The notes: generated from the sequence alone by a model not told the origin. A stretch of DNA of 5,922 nucleotides from Salinisphaera sp. UBA6602 (GCA_002433465.1 DJIE01000022.1:1-5922); one strand, 5' to 3'; counted from the stretch's first letter, positions 1 through 5,840 are shown. Program-made: numbers and translations.

Positions 1-178
1 CGATGATCGGCGGCAGGCCGCTTGAGCCCATAGCCGCGGCTGGCGACGATGGCACGCTTAGCAGCCGCGGCGAGCGGATTCGAGCCGAAGCACATAGGCG
101 CGACGTGCCTCGGCGGCGCGTCGACCCGATGCGATCCTGGATGACTCGGACATGCAGCAAGGCAACGCAGGCGCACGG
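1..178. other. Left-edge region without an assignable gene
   Basis: Two frames stay open here, and neither gives a product I recognise. On the plus strand, a frame open from the window edge ends in TGA at 180-182 and overlaps the ATG at 179 in an ATGA arrangement, which would suit translational coupling to the CaiB gene. Its residues are Arg-rich and look unlike a real protein. On the minus strand, a frame open to the left edge has a possible ATG at 95-93 and reads MCFGSNPLAAAAKRAIV onward. Its composition is more protein-like, but it has only a distant GAGG as a ribosome-binding site. Either could be the end or start of a neighbouring gene. I see no convincing promoter or terminator. Confidence 0.3.
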
Positions 179-1384
179 ATGAAAGACGACACCAAGGCTC
201 GCCCCGTGAATACGCTGCTGGCCGGCGTACGCGTACTCGATCTGACCCGCCTGTTGCCCGGCCCGTATGCCACCCAGCTGCTGGCCCAGCTCGGCGCCGA
301 AGTCATCAAGATCGAAGAGCCGGGCGGCGGCGACTATGCGCGCACGCTCTCGCCGGCGTTGTTCGAGCAGGTCAACCGCGGCAAGGCATCGGTAACGCTG
401 GATCTGCGCAACGCAGACGATGTGGCGGCGTTCAAGCGCCTGGTCGCCGACGCCGACGTGGTCATCGAATCCTTTCGTCCCGGCGTGATGGAGCGGCTTG
501 GCTGCGGCTATGAAACGCTCAAGGCGATCAACCCGAGGCTGGTCTATGCCGCGCTTACCGGCTACGGCCAGAACGGGCCGCTGGCGCGGGCGGCCGGGCA
601 TGATCTGAACTATCTGTCGCTTTCGGGCGTGCTCGATCAGATCGGCCATGCCGGCGGACCGCCCGCGATTTCCAATGTGCAGATTGCGGATCTGGCCGGG
701 GGCGCGCTCACCTGTGCGGTCGGGGTGCTGTCCGCCGTGATTGGTGCGCGCGCCAGCGGGCAGGGCACGTTCGTGGATGCGGCCATGCTCGACGGTTCGC
801 TGGCCTTGCAATCGGTCGCCATGGCGACGCGCAACCAGTTCGGCCAGACCCAGCCACGCGGGGCCGATACGCTCACCGGCGCGCTGCCCAATTATCGGGT
901 CTACAAGTGTCGCGACGGGCGCTATCTCGCGGTGGGCGCGCTGGAGCCCAAATTCTTTGCGCGGCTGCTCGACCGGCTTAACCCGGTCGGGGGCAGGCAG
1001 GCACGCAGGTCCGACTCGAAACCGGATAGCTCGGCCAAGCCGAAAAACAAGCGCGCCCCGCGGATGGCCGGCTGGGCCGAGCGCGTGAATGCGGCCCTGG
1101 CCGATCCGCGCCGGGCGCGCCATCTCAGCAAGCCGGTGCACTGGGGTCTGGCCGCGCTGTTTCGTACCCGCACACGCGACGCCTGGGTCGAACTGCTCGC
1201 CGGTGCCGATGCCTGTACCACGCCGGTGCTTACGCTCGAAGAAGCGCTGGCCCACCCGCAGGTGCAGGCTCGCGACATGCAGCAGGGCGATGCGTTGGGG
1301 TGCCCGTTGCGTTTCGACGGCACGGCTCGGGATGCGCTTGCACCGAGTCCGGCGCTCGGCGCGGACAACGAGCGGCTGCTCTAG
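179..1384 (+). CDS. CaiB/BaiF family protein, alpha-methylacyl-CoA racemase-like
   Basis: This is a family III CoA-transferase-fold protein of about 401 residues, probably cytoplasmic. The N-terminus has the family core LLAGVRVLDLTRLLPGPYAT, then GAEVIKIEEPGGGDYAR and ESFRPGVMERLG. AGHDLNY places a His at residue 141, and QIADLAGG places an Asp at residue 171. This 30-residue spacing matches His126/Asp156 of Mycobacterium tuberculosis alpha-methylacyl-CoA racemase, which favours epimerising 2-methyl-branched acyl-CoA over CoA transfer. The C-terminal part (TRTRDAWVELLAGADAC to LAHPQVQAR) is also typical. An odd Lys/Arg/Ser-rich stretch at about residues 269-302 looks like an insertion. The start is uncertain. 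ATG 179 has a weak AGG seven bases upstream, ATG 152 and GTG 206 are in frame, and homology begins only about residue 12. A CoA-transferase role remains possible. Confidence 0.9.
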   Translation: MKDDTKARPVNTLLAGVRVLDLTRLLPGPYATQLLAQLGAEVIKIEEPGGGDYARTLSPALFEQVNRGKASVTLDLRNADDVAAFKRLVADADVVIESFRPGVMERLGCGYETLKAINPRLVYAALTGYGQNGPLARAAGHDLNYLSLSGVLDQIGHAGGPPAISNVQIADLAGGALTCAVGVLSAVIGARASGQGTFVDAAMLDGSLALQSVAMATRNQFGQTQPRGADTLTGALPNYRVYKCRDGRYLAVGALEPKFFARLLDRLNPVGGRQARRSDSKPDSSAKPKNKRAPRMAGWAERVNAALADPRRARHLSKPVHWGLAALFRTRTRDAWVELLAGADACTTPVLTLEEALAHPQVQARDMQQGDALGCPLRFDGTARDALAPSPALGADNERLL

Positions 1385-1386
1385 GT

Positions 1387-1415
1387 TTGGGTTGGCTGGA
1401 CACAGTGGCTAAACT
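1387..1415 (+). promoter_or_regulatory. Weak candidate sigma70 promoter for the thioredoxin-like gene
   Basis: TTGGGT (1387-1392) and TAAACT (1410-1415) are 17 bases apart, in the 63-base gap after the CaiB stop codon. They match the -35 and -10 consensus at about 3/6 and 4/6 positions. The match is poor and the gene could instead be co-transcribed with the CaiB gene, since no terminator lies between them. Confidence 0.25.
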
Positions 1416-1436
1416 GCCGGCCAGCACTTATTCAAC

Positions 1437-1441
1437 AAGGA
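1437..1441 (+). promoter_or_regulatory. Ribosome binding site of the thioredoxin-like gene
   Basis: AAGGA sits six bases before ATG 1448. It fixes that ATG as the start, in agreement with the length of the protein family. Confidence 0.7.
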
Positions 1442-1447
1442 TCGCTC

Positions 1448-2011
1448 ATGTCGCTTACTGATTCGACGATGATGCCGCTGGGCAAGAAGGCCCCGGATTT
1501 CTCGCTGCCGGATACCGTCTCCGGGCAGACGGTTTCGTTCAGGGACGTCGCCGGCGAGAAAGGCACGGTGGTGATGTTCATCTGCAATCACTGCCCCTAC
1601 GTGCTGCATATCATCGATGAGATCGTGGCGGTGGCCAACCACTACCAGCCGCAGGGCATTGGTTTTGTCGCGATCTCCTCCAACGATATCGCCGAGCGCC
1701 CCGAGGACGGCCCGGAACAGATGCAGGTGTTCGCCGAAAGCCGCGAGTTCGCCTTTCCCTATCTCTATGACGAAAGCCAGGCCGTGGCCAAGGCCTACGA
1801 CGCCGTCTGCACGCCCGACTTCTTCGTCTTCGACGGCGATGGCAAGTGTGCCTATCGTGGCCAGTTCGACGAGTCGCGGCCGAAGAACGGGGTGGCGGTC
1901 ACGGGCGCAGAACTGCGTGCGTCGCTCGATGCGCTGCTCGAAGGCGACATGATCCCCGAAGACGTCCAGGTGCCCAGCCAGGGCTGCAGCATCAAGTGGA
2001 AGGCCGCCTGA
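1448..2011 (+). CDS. Thioredoxin/peroxiredoxin-like family protein (CNHC motif)
   Basis: This 187-residue AhpC/TSA-fold protein has no signal peptide, so it should act in the cytoplasm as a thiol-disulfide oxidoreductase or peroxiredoxin-like enzyme. The N-terminal GKKAPDFSLPDTVSGQTVSF is the usual redoxin opening. VVMFICNHCPYV carries Cys46 and Cys49 after the first core strand. VCTPDFFVFD contains Cys121 and the Thr-Pro of the cis-proline loop. YRGQFDESRPKN and the C-terminal PSQGCSIKWK, with Cys180, are characteristic of the small thioredoxin-like subgroup often called PRX_like. Length and full motif set indicate an intact gene. It follows the CaiB gene by 63 bases in the same direction and is closed by a strong terminator. 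The substrate and electron donor are unknown. Extra cysteines (121, 134, 180) could take part in the redox cycle. Confidence 0.92.
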   Translation: MSLTDSTMMPLGKKAPDFSLPDTVSGQTVSFRDVAGEKGTVVMFICNHCPYVLHIIDEIVAVANHYQPQGIGFVAISSNDIAERPEDGPEQMQVFAESREFAFPYLYDESQAVAKAYDAVCTPDFFVFDGDGKCAYRGQFDESRPKNGVAVTGAELRASLDALLEGDMIPEDVQVPSQGCSIKWKAA

Positions 2012-2074
2012 TCCTCTGAAAGGAACGGCCATCCGTGAACGGGTCTTGTCGCGGGTGGCGCCTGGTCGCAGGCG

Positions 2075-2110
2075 AAAACGCCGGTACGCTTGATGCGACC
2101 GGCGTTTTTT
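2075..2110 (+). terminator. Rho-independent terminator, probably bidirectional
   Basis: An 11-bp perfect stem pairs 2075-2085 with 2098-2108. It continues inside as CGC/GCG (2087-2089 with 2095-2097) after one bulged A, with a TTGAT loop. Six T residues (2105-2110) follow on the plus strand, ending the thioredoxin-like transcript. The left arm starts with AAAA, giving UUUU on the minus strand, so it can also end the convergent SDR transcript. A second short hairpin (2059-2064 with 2069-2074, loop GTCG) abuts it. Confidence 0.88.
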
Positions 2111-2179
2111 ATCGGCTTACGACGGGCGTCGAGGCATGCGCCTGCTCGACGCGGGCCGGCGCTTGAGTCTCCGGCGGTA

Positions 2180-2992
2180 TCAGCCGGGCATCAGCCGATT
2201 CATCACCCGCCAGTAGTTGACCGGCATGAGTCGGGAGATCGCCGAGATAATCTGGGCATCGATCCCGATCAGGCAACGGCCCTTGCCCTTGGCCAAATCA
2301 TCGAGAATCTTGCGCGCGGCCTGGTCAGGGGTCGTACGGGCGAGCTTGTTGACGAAGTCGCCGGCGGCCTTTTCCTGATCATCGCTGCCGTCGGGGCCGA
2401 CATAAAAACGCGCTGAATGCGCGATGCCGGTTTTTATGCCGCCCGGATGAACGCACATCACGTGCAGGCCGCTGCCGGCGGTTTCGTGGCGCAATGCCTC
2501 GGTAAAACCGCGAACCGCGAACTTGGTGGCGTTGTATGTGCCTTGCGTGGGCAGGCTGATCAGGCCGAACACGCTGGAGACGTTGACCAGCGCGCTGCCC
2601 CGGTTTTTCTTTAGCGCCGGCAGAAAAGCCTTGGTGCCATGGACCACGCCCCAGAAATTGATGCCCATGATCCACTCGAAGTCTTCGTAAGTGGCGTCTT
2701 CGATCGTCTGGGAGTGGGCGACGCCGGCGTTGTTGATGACGAGATCCACCTGACCATATTCGGCGATCACTTCGTCGCGAAAGGCCTCGACCGCGGCGCG
2801 ATCGGATACATCCACCGAGGCGGTCAGCACTGCGGCGTTGGCACATTTGCTGCGCGTTTGCTCCAGGCCGCTCATGTCGACGTCGCACAGCGCCAGTCGG
2901 GCGCCGCGCTGCGCGCAGGCGGTGGCCAGACTGCGACCGATGCCGGAGCCGGCGCCGGTGATCACCACGACCTTGTTATTCAAATCCTTCAT
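2180..2992 (-). CDS. SDR family NAD(P)-dependent oxidoreductase
   Basis: This is a classical short-chain dehydrogenase/reductase of 270 residues, expected to be a soluble enzyme interconverting an alcohol and a carbonyl. The Rossmann motif TGAGSGIG is at 12-19 and NNAG at 87-90. The catalytic tetrad is Asn112, Ser140, Tyr153 and Lys157 (YNATK). HPGGIKTGI follows at 182-190. Asp37 in LALCDVD, at the end of the second strand, usually signals NAD(H) preference. The Arg/Met-rich tail (SRLMPVNYWRVMNRLM) resembles acetoin-dehydrogenase-like SDRs and the SDR half of EphD-type proteins. ATG 2992 was chosen because AAGGA lies six bases upstream and the family core begins at once. In-frame TTG 3097 or ATG 3076 would only add a non-conserved extension. 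It is divergent from the TetR gene and shares its operator region. The substrate is unknown. Confidence 0.93.
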   Translation of the reverse strand: MKDLNNKVVVITGAGSGIGRSLATACAQRGARLALCDVDMSGLEQTRSKCANAAVLTASVDVSDRAAVEAFRDEVIAEYGQVDLVINNAGVAHSQTIEDATYEDFEWIMGINFWGVVHGTKAFLPALKKNRGSALVNVSSVFGLISLPTQGTYNATKFAVRGFTEALRHETAGSGLHVMCVHPGGIKTGIAHSARFYVGPDGSDDQEKAAGDFVNKLARTTPDQAARKILDDLAKGKGRCLIGIDAQIISAISRLMPVNYWRVMNRLMPG

Positions 2993-2998
2993 GCCTGT

Positions 2999-3003
2999 TC
3001 CTT
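2999..3003 (-). promoter_or_regulatory. Ribosome binding site of the SDR gene
   Basis: On the minus strand AAGGA lies six bases before ATG 2992. It decides between this start and the in-frame upstream candidates at 3076 and 3097. Confidence 0.7.
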
Positions 3004-3091
3004 GTCTTGAGCCGTCGGCGATGGCCGTTATGCCTTTGTGCGCGCGTCGTGCAGGTATGGCGCTCACGATGGGCATGCGCCACCGGAGAAC

Positions 3092-3136
3092 TGACAACGG
3101 TCGATGTCAAATTACGTTTGACAACAAATAATGTCA
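3092..3136. promoter_or_regulatory. Probable TetR operator: four alternating half-sites
   Basis: Four half-sites are arranged TGACA-N8-TGTCA-N9-TGACA-N8-TGTCA at 3092, 3105, 3119 and 3132. The two outer palindromes (3092-3109 and 3119-3136) are direct copies 27 bases apart, sharing TGACAAC and ATGTCA. The two middle half-sites form a stronger perfect palindrome, TGTCAAA-TTACG-TTTGACA (3105-3123). The array is centred at 3114, between the divergent SDR and TetR genes, and covers the predicted promoters of both. TetR-family proteins commonly bind such sites as dimers and repress their own gene and the divergent neighbour. Binding here is inferred. Confidence 0.75.
3104..3132 (+). promoter_or_regulatory. 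Candidate promoter of the TetR gene
   Basis: ATGTCA (3104-3109, 4/6) and AATAAT (3127-3132, 5/6) are 17 bases apart. A start near 3139 would leave only about eight bases before ATG 3147, so the message would be almost leaderless. This fits the absence of a Shine-Dalgarno site before that ATG. It overlaps the SDR promoter face to face. Confidence 0.4.
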
Positions 3137-3137
3137 A
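3109..3137 (-). promoter_or_regulatory. Candidate sigma70 promoter of the SDR gene
   Basis: Minus strand: a perfect -35 TTGACA (3132-3137), a 17-base spacer, and a weak -10 TAATTT (3109-3114, 3/6). The predicted start near 3102 would give a leader of about 110 bases before the SDR ATG. Both elements lie inside the inverted-repeat array, so a bound repressor would block the promoter. Confidence 0.5.
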
Positions 3138-3146
3138 TATGAAGCA

Positions 3147-3818
3147 ATGAGCAATGCATCTTCATCGTCGCCTGCCGACGGCAACGGACGTGCCTACGGG
3201 GGCCGCAGTCTCGACGAGCGTCGCAGCCGGCGACGTGCGCAATTCATCGATGCCGGTATCGCCGTTTACGGTCGCGACGGGTTTCGCGGGGCCACGGTCA
3301 AGTCGCTCTGCCGTGCGGCCGGGCTCACGGAGCGGTATTTCTACGAGTCGTTCGCCAACAGCGAAGCGCTTTTCGCCGAGGTTTATCGCACGCTTGTGCA
3401 GCGCCTGGAAGAGAACGTCGTTGCGGCCATCGATAATGCGCCCAGCGATGCCGAGGCGACCGCGCGGGCCGGCCTCCGGGTGTTTTTCGAAACCATGTAT
3501 CACCAGCCCGGCACGGCGCGAATTCTGCTGATCGAGATTTTCGGTATCAGCGGCGAGATCGACCGCCTGTATCGGGAAACCACGCAGAACTTCACGCGTA
3601 CGCTACAAGCCCTGGTCAGCAATATCTTCGTGCTCGGCGAAGACAGCGGCACCGATGCCGGCGTGCTGTCGACGGGCCTCGTGGGCTCGACCATTCATAT
3701 CGCCATGTACTGGACGCTCAATCGCTATAGCGAACCGTTGGACGTGATCGTGGAATCGGCTCTGGCGTTGTATGTCGCCATGGCGCGTCAGGCCGATCAG
3801 GGCAGCGACAGGCCCTAA
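3147..3818 (+). CDS. TetR/AcrR family transcriptional regulator
   Basis: This is a one-component DNA-binding regulator of 223 residues. After a Ser/Arg-rich N-terminal tail, residues about 22-70 form the TetR helix-turn-helix: RRAQFIDAGIAVYGRDGFRG, then ATVKSLCRAAGLTERYFYESF with the recognition helix around TERYFYESFA, and NSEALFAEVY. Residues about 80-215 are an all-helical ligand-binding and dimerisation domain of normal length, with a hydrophobic FGISGEIDRLYRETT section and a final SALALYVAMARQ helix. It is divergent from the SDR gene, so control of itself and the SDR is likely, through the inverted repeats at 3092-3136. ATG 3147 is the only reasonable in-frame start, although it lacks a Shine-Dalgarno site. 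No terminator follows on the plus strand. The ligand is unknown; a fatty acyl or related lipid would suit the neighbours. Confidence 0.93.
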   Translation: MSNASSSSPADGNGRAYGGRSLDERRSRRRAQFIDAGIAVYGRDGFRGATVKSLCRAAGLTERYFYESFANSEALFAEVYRTLVQRLEENVVAAIDNAPSDAEATARAGLRVFFETMYHQPGTARILLIEIFGISGEIDRLYRETTQNFTRTLQALVSNIFVLGEDSGTDAGVLSTGLVGSTIHIAMYWTLNRYSEPLDVIVESALALYVAMARQADQGSDRP

Positions 3819-3913
3819 TCGCTTCGCCGCCGCGGACCGCGGTGCTTGTTGCGTTCGCGCAGGCGCTTCATCAAGCCATCACTCATCGATCTCGTGGCGG
3901 ACTGGTAGTAAGC

Positions 3914-3942
3914 AAAAAAACGGCGCGGTTATGACCGCGCCG
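3914..3942 (-). terminator. Rho-independent terminator of the hydrolase operon
   Basis: CGGCGCGGT (3921-3929) pairs perfectly with ACCGCGCCG (3934-3942) around a four-base loop. Seven A residues (3914-3920) give a seven-U run on the minus-strand transcript. It lies 37 bases beyond the stop codon of the PF10118 gene. No T run follows the stem on the plus strand, so it probably does not stop the convergent TetR transcript. Confidence 0.92.
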
Positions 3943-3979
3943 CTGTGTCTCGATACCGGTATTGCGACCGGTCGTGCAA

Positions 3980-4873
3980 TCAGTGGTGGGTGGCGTAGGC
4001 CGCCTCGGCGTCATCCACCAGTCCGTCCAGTTCGGCGAGCAGATGCGCGTTGTTCTGCTGCCAGGGGTGGAAGCTGTACTGGAAATAGCTCAGCCATTCC
4101 GGAACCATCCGGCGAATGAAGCCCTGCTTGCCCAGGGTGAAGTTGAGCATCTTCAGGTGGCCGCGCCAGCCTTCCTTGCGACACTTCTCGTCGGCCTGGG
4201 TCATCTGCCAGTAGAAGCTGAGCAGCACCGGCCAGAACAGGGCGGTGGCCAGGGTCATGGCGAAGGTACGTTCTGCCCAGTTGCGCGGGCCGCGGCCGAT
4301 GCATTTTTCGTAGACGTCGTAGGCCACGGCCTTGTGTTCGACTTCCTCGAGCGCATGCCAGCGCCACATGCGTTCGTAGTCCGGCTGCGAGCCGGCCATC
4401 TGTTCGGGGTGGCGCAGCAGGGTATCGCCCATGAGCGCAGTAAAATGCTCGAGCGCGATGGTCATCAGCAGCGGCGTGACCTTCGCGCTGTTGTTCTTCA
4501 CGTACTCGGTATGCGCCCAGACCTGTGCATCCAGCTCGCTGGCCGGCAGCCCGGCAGCGTCCATGAGCCGGTTGTATTCGATATGCTCGCGCGAGTGCAT
4601 GGCTTCCTGGCCAATGAATGCGGTCGCGGCCTTGCGCAGATCGGGATCCGGAATCTCGTCGCGATAGGCACGCACGGCATCGATGAACATGCGTTCGCCG
4701 GCAGGAAAGAACAGGCTCAGCGCGTTCATGAACTGGGTCACGTTCGGACCGGCCTGATGCCAGTCGCAGATCCGATCGCCCGGGGGTAGAAAATGCAGGT
4801 CGCGCCGTTCCGGCATGACCGGGCCGCTATAGCCGGTAAATTCCTGCTGCAGATCGATTGTAGTGTGGCTCAT
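3980..4873 (-). CDS. PF10118-type 'metal-dependent hydrolase', ferritin-like diiron pattern
   Basis: This 297-residue protein matches the family annotated as predicted metal-dependent hydrolase (PF10118, COG3687). The sequence suggests a four-helix diiron protein: Glu60 in FPAGER, Glu90xxHis93 in GQEAMHSREH, Glu142 in ALEHFTA, and Glu177xxHis180 in HALEEVEHK. This Glu / ExxH / Glu / ExxH order and spacing is that of ferritin-like carboxylate oxygenases and ribonucleotide reductase R2. A hydrophobic segment at about 203-222 (TFAMTLATALFWPVLLSFYW) could enter or touch the membrane. ATG 4873 was chosen because AGGAGG lies five bases upstream; an upstream extension of the frame only covers the neighbouring gene. 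It is second in an operon, ten bases after the alpha/beta hydrolase. The reaction is unknown; hydrolase is a label, and oxygenase or desaturase activity is at least as plausible. Confidence 0.88.
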   Translation of the reverse strand: MSHTTIDLQQEFTGYSGPVMPERRDLHFLPPGDRICDWHQAGPNVTQFMNALSLFFPAGERMFIDAVRAYRDEIPDPDLRKAATAFIGQEAMHSREHIEYNRLMDAAGLPASELDAQVWAHTEYVKNNSAKVTPLLMTIALEHFTALMGDTLLRHPEQMAGSQPDYERMWRWHALEEVEHKAVAYDVYEKCIGRGPRNWAERTFAMTLATALFWPVLLSFYWQMTQADEKCRKEGWRGHLKMLNFTLGKQGFIRRMVPEWLSYFQYSFHPWQQNNAHLLAELDGLVDDAEAAYATHH

Positions 4874-4878
4874 GAGAA

Positions 4879-4885
4879 CCTCCTC
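4879..4885 (-). promoter_or_regulatory. Strong ribosome binding site overlapping the upstream stop codon
   Basis: On the minus strand GAGGAGG (4885-4879) sits five bases before ATG 4873 and overlaps the TGA (4886-4884) of the alpha/beta hydrolase gene. Ribosomes finishing the first gene would be placed to start the second, so the two products are probably made in coupled amounts. Confidence 0.85.
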
Positions 4886-5840
4886 AAGCGCGGGCGCGCG
4901 CTGCTTCGGTGGGCGAGTGGCTATTGCCGCGAGCGGCCGTCGGCAGCGAGGCGTGATTGGCCTCGACAAATGCGCGGCAGTGCGCGGCAATCGTTTCGGC
5001 TTCGCTCTGAATGGCCCAGTGCGCTGCATCGATGGTTTTGACGGTGAGCGCGTCAACCCAGCGTTCGAGCCCGGCCACGAAGCCGGGGCCGACAAAGGGG
5101 TCGCGCTCGGGCACGATCACCTGGACCGGCATCTGGGCATGTCGAGCTCGCGGGGCGCGCAGCCGGGCAACGACGTTGGCCCGATACAGTGCGATGCCAC
5201 GGGCGCCGTCGTTCGCCTGGCTGGGGTTGCGTGGCAGCTGAGAGCCTTCCATGCGTTCGACGATGGAATGCCAGCGCCGCCCCAGACCGGCACGCCAGAG
5301 CAGCGAGGGCAGGCCAGGCAGATGAAACGCGAACACGTACCAGGATTTGCCGAGCTGCTTGAACAGGCCGGCGCGATCACGCTGCCACTGCTGACGCAGC
5401 CAGTGCCCGACGTGGTCCAGGCAGGGCCCGGAAATTGAAGTGAAGCTGGCGATACGCGCGGCCAATGCGGGATTGGTTGCCGCATCCCAGCTCTGGATCG
5501 AGCCCCAGTCGTGGCCGATAACGTGGACGGGCGCGTTCGGGCTGGCCCATTCGATCACGGCTGCGAGATCGGCAGACAGGTGGTCGAGCCTGTAGGCACG
5601 GGTCGCCGCCGGCGCACTCGAGGCCCCGGCGCCGCGCACGTCGTAGCGGATACAGCGGTAATCCCCGGCGAGGTGGGCAACAACGCGGTCCCAGACGGCG
5701 TGGTTGTCGGGGTAGCCGTGCACGAACACGAGTACGAGCGCATCCGCTGGGCCTGCGACATGGCAGGCCAGGTCCACGCCGTCACCTCGAACCCAGACGG
5801 GTTCGTCGGCGTTGTTCGCGATGCTGTCATGATGCGGCAT
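4884..5840 (-). CDS. Alpha/beta hydrolase, epoxide hydrolase-like
   Basis: This alpha/beta-hydrolase has 318 residues. The oxyanion motif HGYPDNHAVW is at 41-50 and YDVRGAGASS follows at 66-75. The nucleophile elbow GHDWGS (109-114) has Asp111 in place of Ser, as in epoxide hydrolases and haloalkane dehalogenases. The likely acid is Asp247 (ERDPFV) and the catalytic His is 274 (AAHWAIQ). The cap domain has SWYVFAFHLPGLP with Tyr168 and ALYRAN with Tyr219, matching the two ring-opening tyrosines of epoxide hydrolases. The set is therefore complete for epoxide hydration, though the substrate is unknown. The last 20 residues are an Ala/Arg-rich tail. ATG 5840 has only a poor ribosome-binding site. 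It is the first gene of the operon, just downstream of a perfect palindrome. Domain content resembles the N-terminal half of mycobacterial EphD. Confidence 0.92.
   Translation of the reverse strand: MPHHDSIANNADEPVWVRGDGVDLACHVAGPADALVLVFVHGYPDNHAVWDRVVAHLAGDYRCIRYDVRGAGASSAPAATRAYRLDHLSADLAAVIEWASPNAPVHVIGHDWGSIQSWDAATNPALAARIASFTSISGPCLDHVGHWLRQQWQRDRAGLFKQLGKSWYVFAFHLPGLPSLLWRAGLGRRWHSIVERMEGSQLPRNPSQANDGARGIALYRANVVARLRAPRARHAQMPVQVIVPERDPFVGPGFVAGLERWVDALTVKTIDAAHWAIQSEAETIAAHCRAFVEANHASLPTAARGNSHSPTEAARARA

Noticed and set aside
1409..2032. 207-residue minus-strand frame opposite the thioredoxin-like gene
   Set aside because: It lies antisense to a gene with full family motifs and good ribosome binding. 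Its own composition (His/Arg/Asp-rich, no motif) is that of an antisense shadow in GC-rich DNA.
2993..3097. N-terminal extension of the SDR to TTG 3097 or ATG 3076
   Set aside because: The added residues are unlike any SDR N-terminus, and ATG 2992 has a properly spaced AAGGA and begins directly with the family core.
3118..3146. Plus-strand promoter using TTGACA at 3118 as the -35
   Set aside because: At 17-18 bases downstream there is only GAAGCA or AAGCAA, no -10 element, and the start would fall inside the TetR coding region.
3819..3913. GC-rich CCGCGG repeats after the TetR gene as a terminator
   Set aside because: The CCGCGG copies could pair only across a one-base gap, and no T run follows on the plus strand.
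3962..4789. 275-residue plus-strand frame opposite the PF10118 gene
   Set aside because: Long antisense frames are common in GC-rich coding DNA. The minus-strand gene has metal-ligand motifs, a strong ribosome-binding site and a terminator, while this frame has none.
4874..5095. N-terminal extension of the PF10118 protein by 74 residues
   Set aside because: It would run through the end of the alpha/beta hydrolase gene in another frame. AGGAGG before ATG 4873 clearly marks the start.
4863..5438. 191-residue plus-strand frame opposite the alpha/beta hydrolase
   Set aside because: No recognisable motif or ribosome-binding site; it mirrors the hydrolase coding strand.
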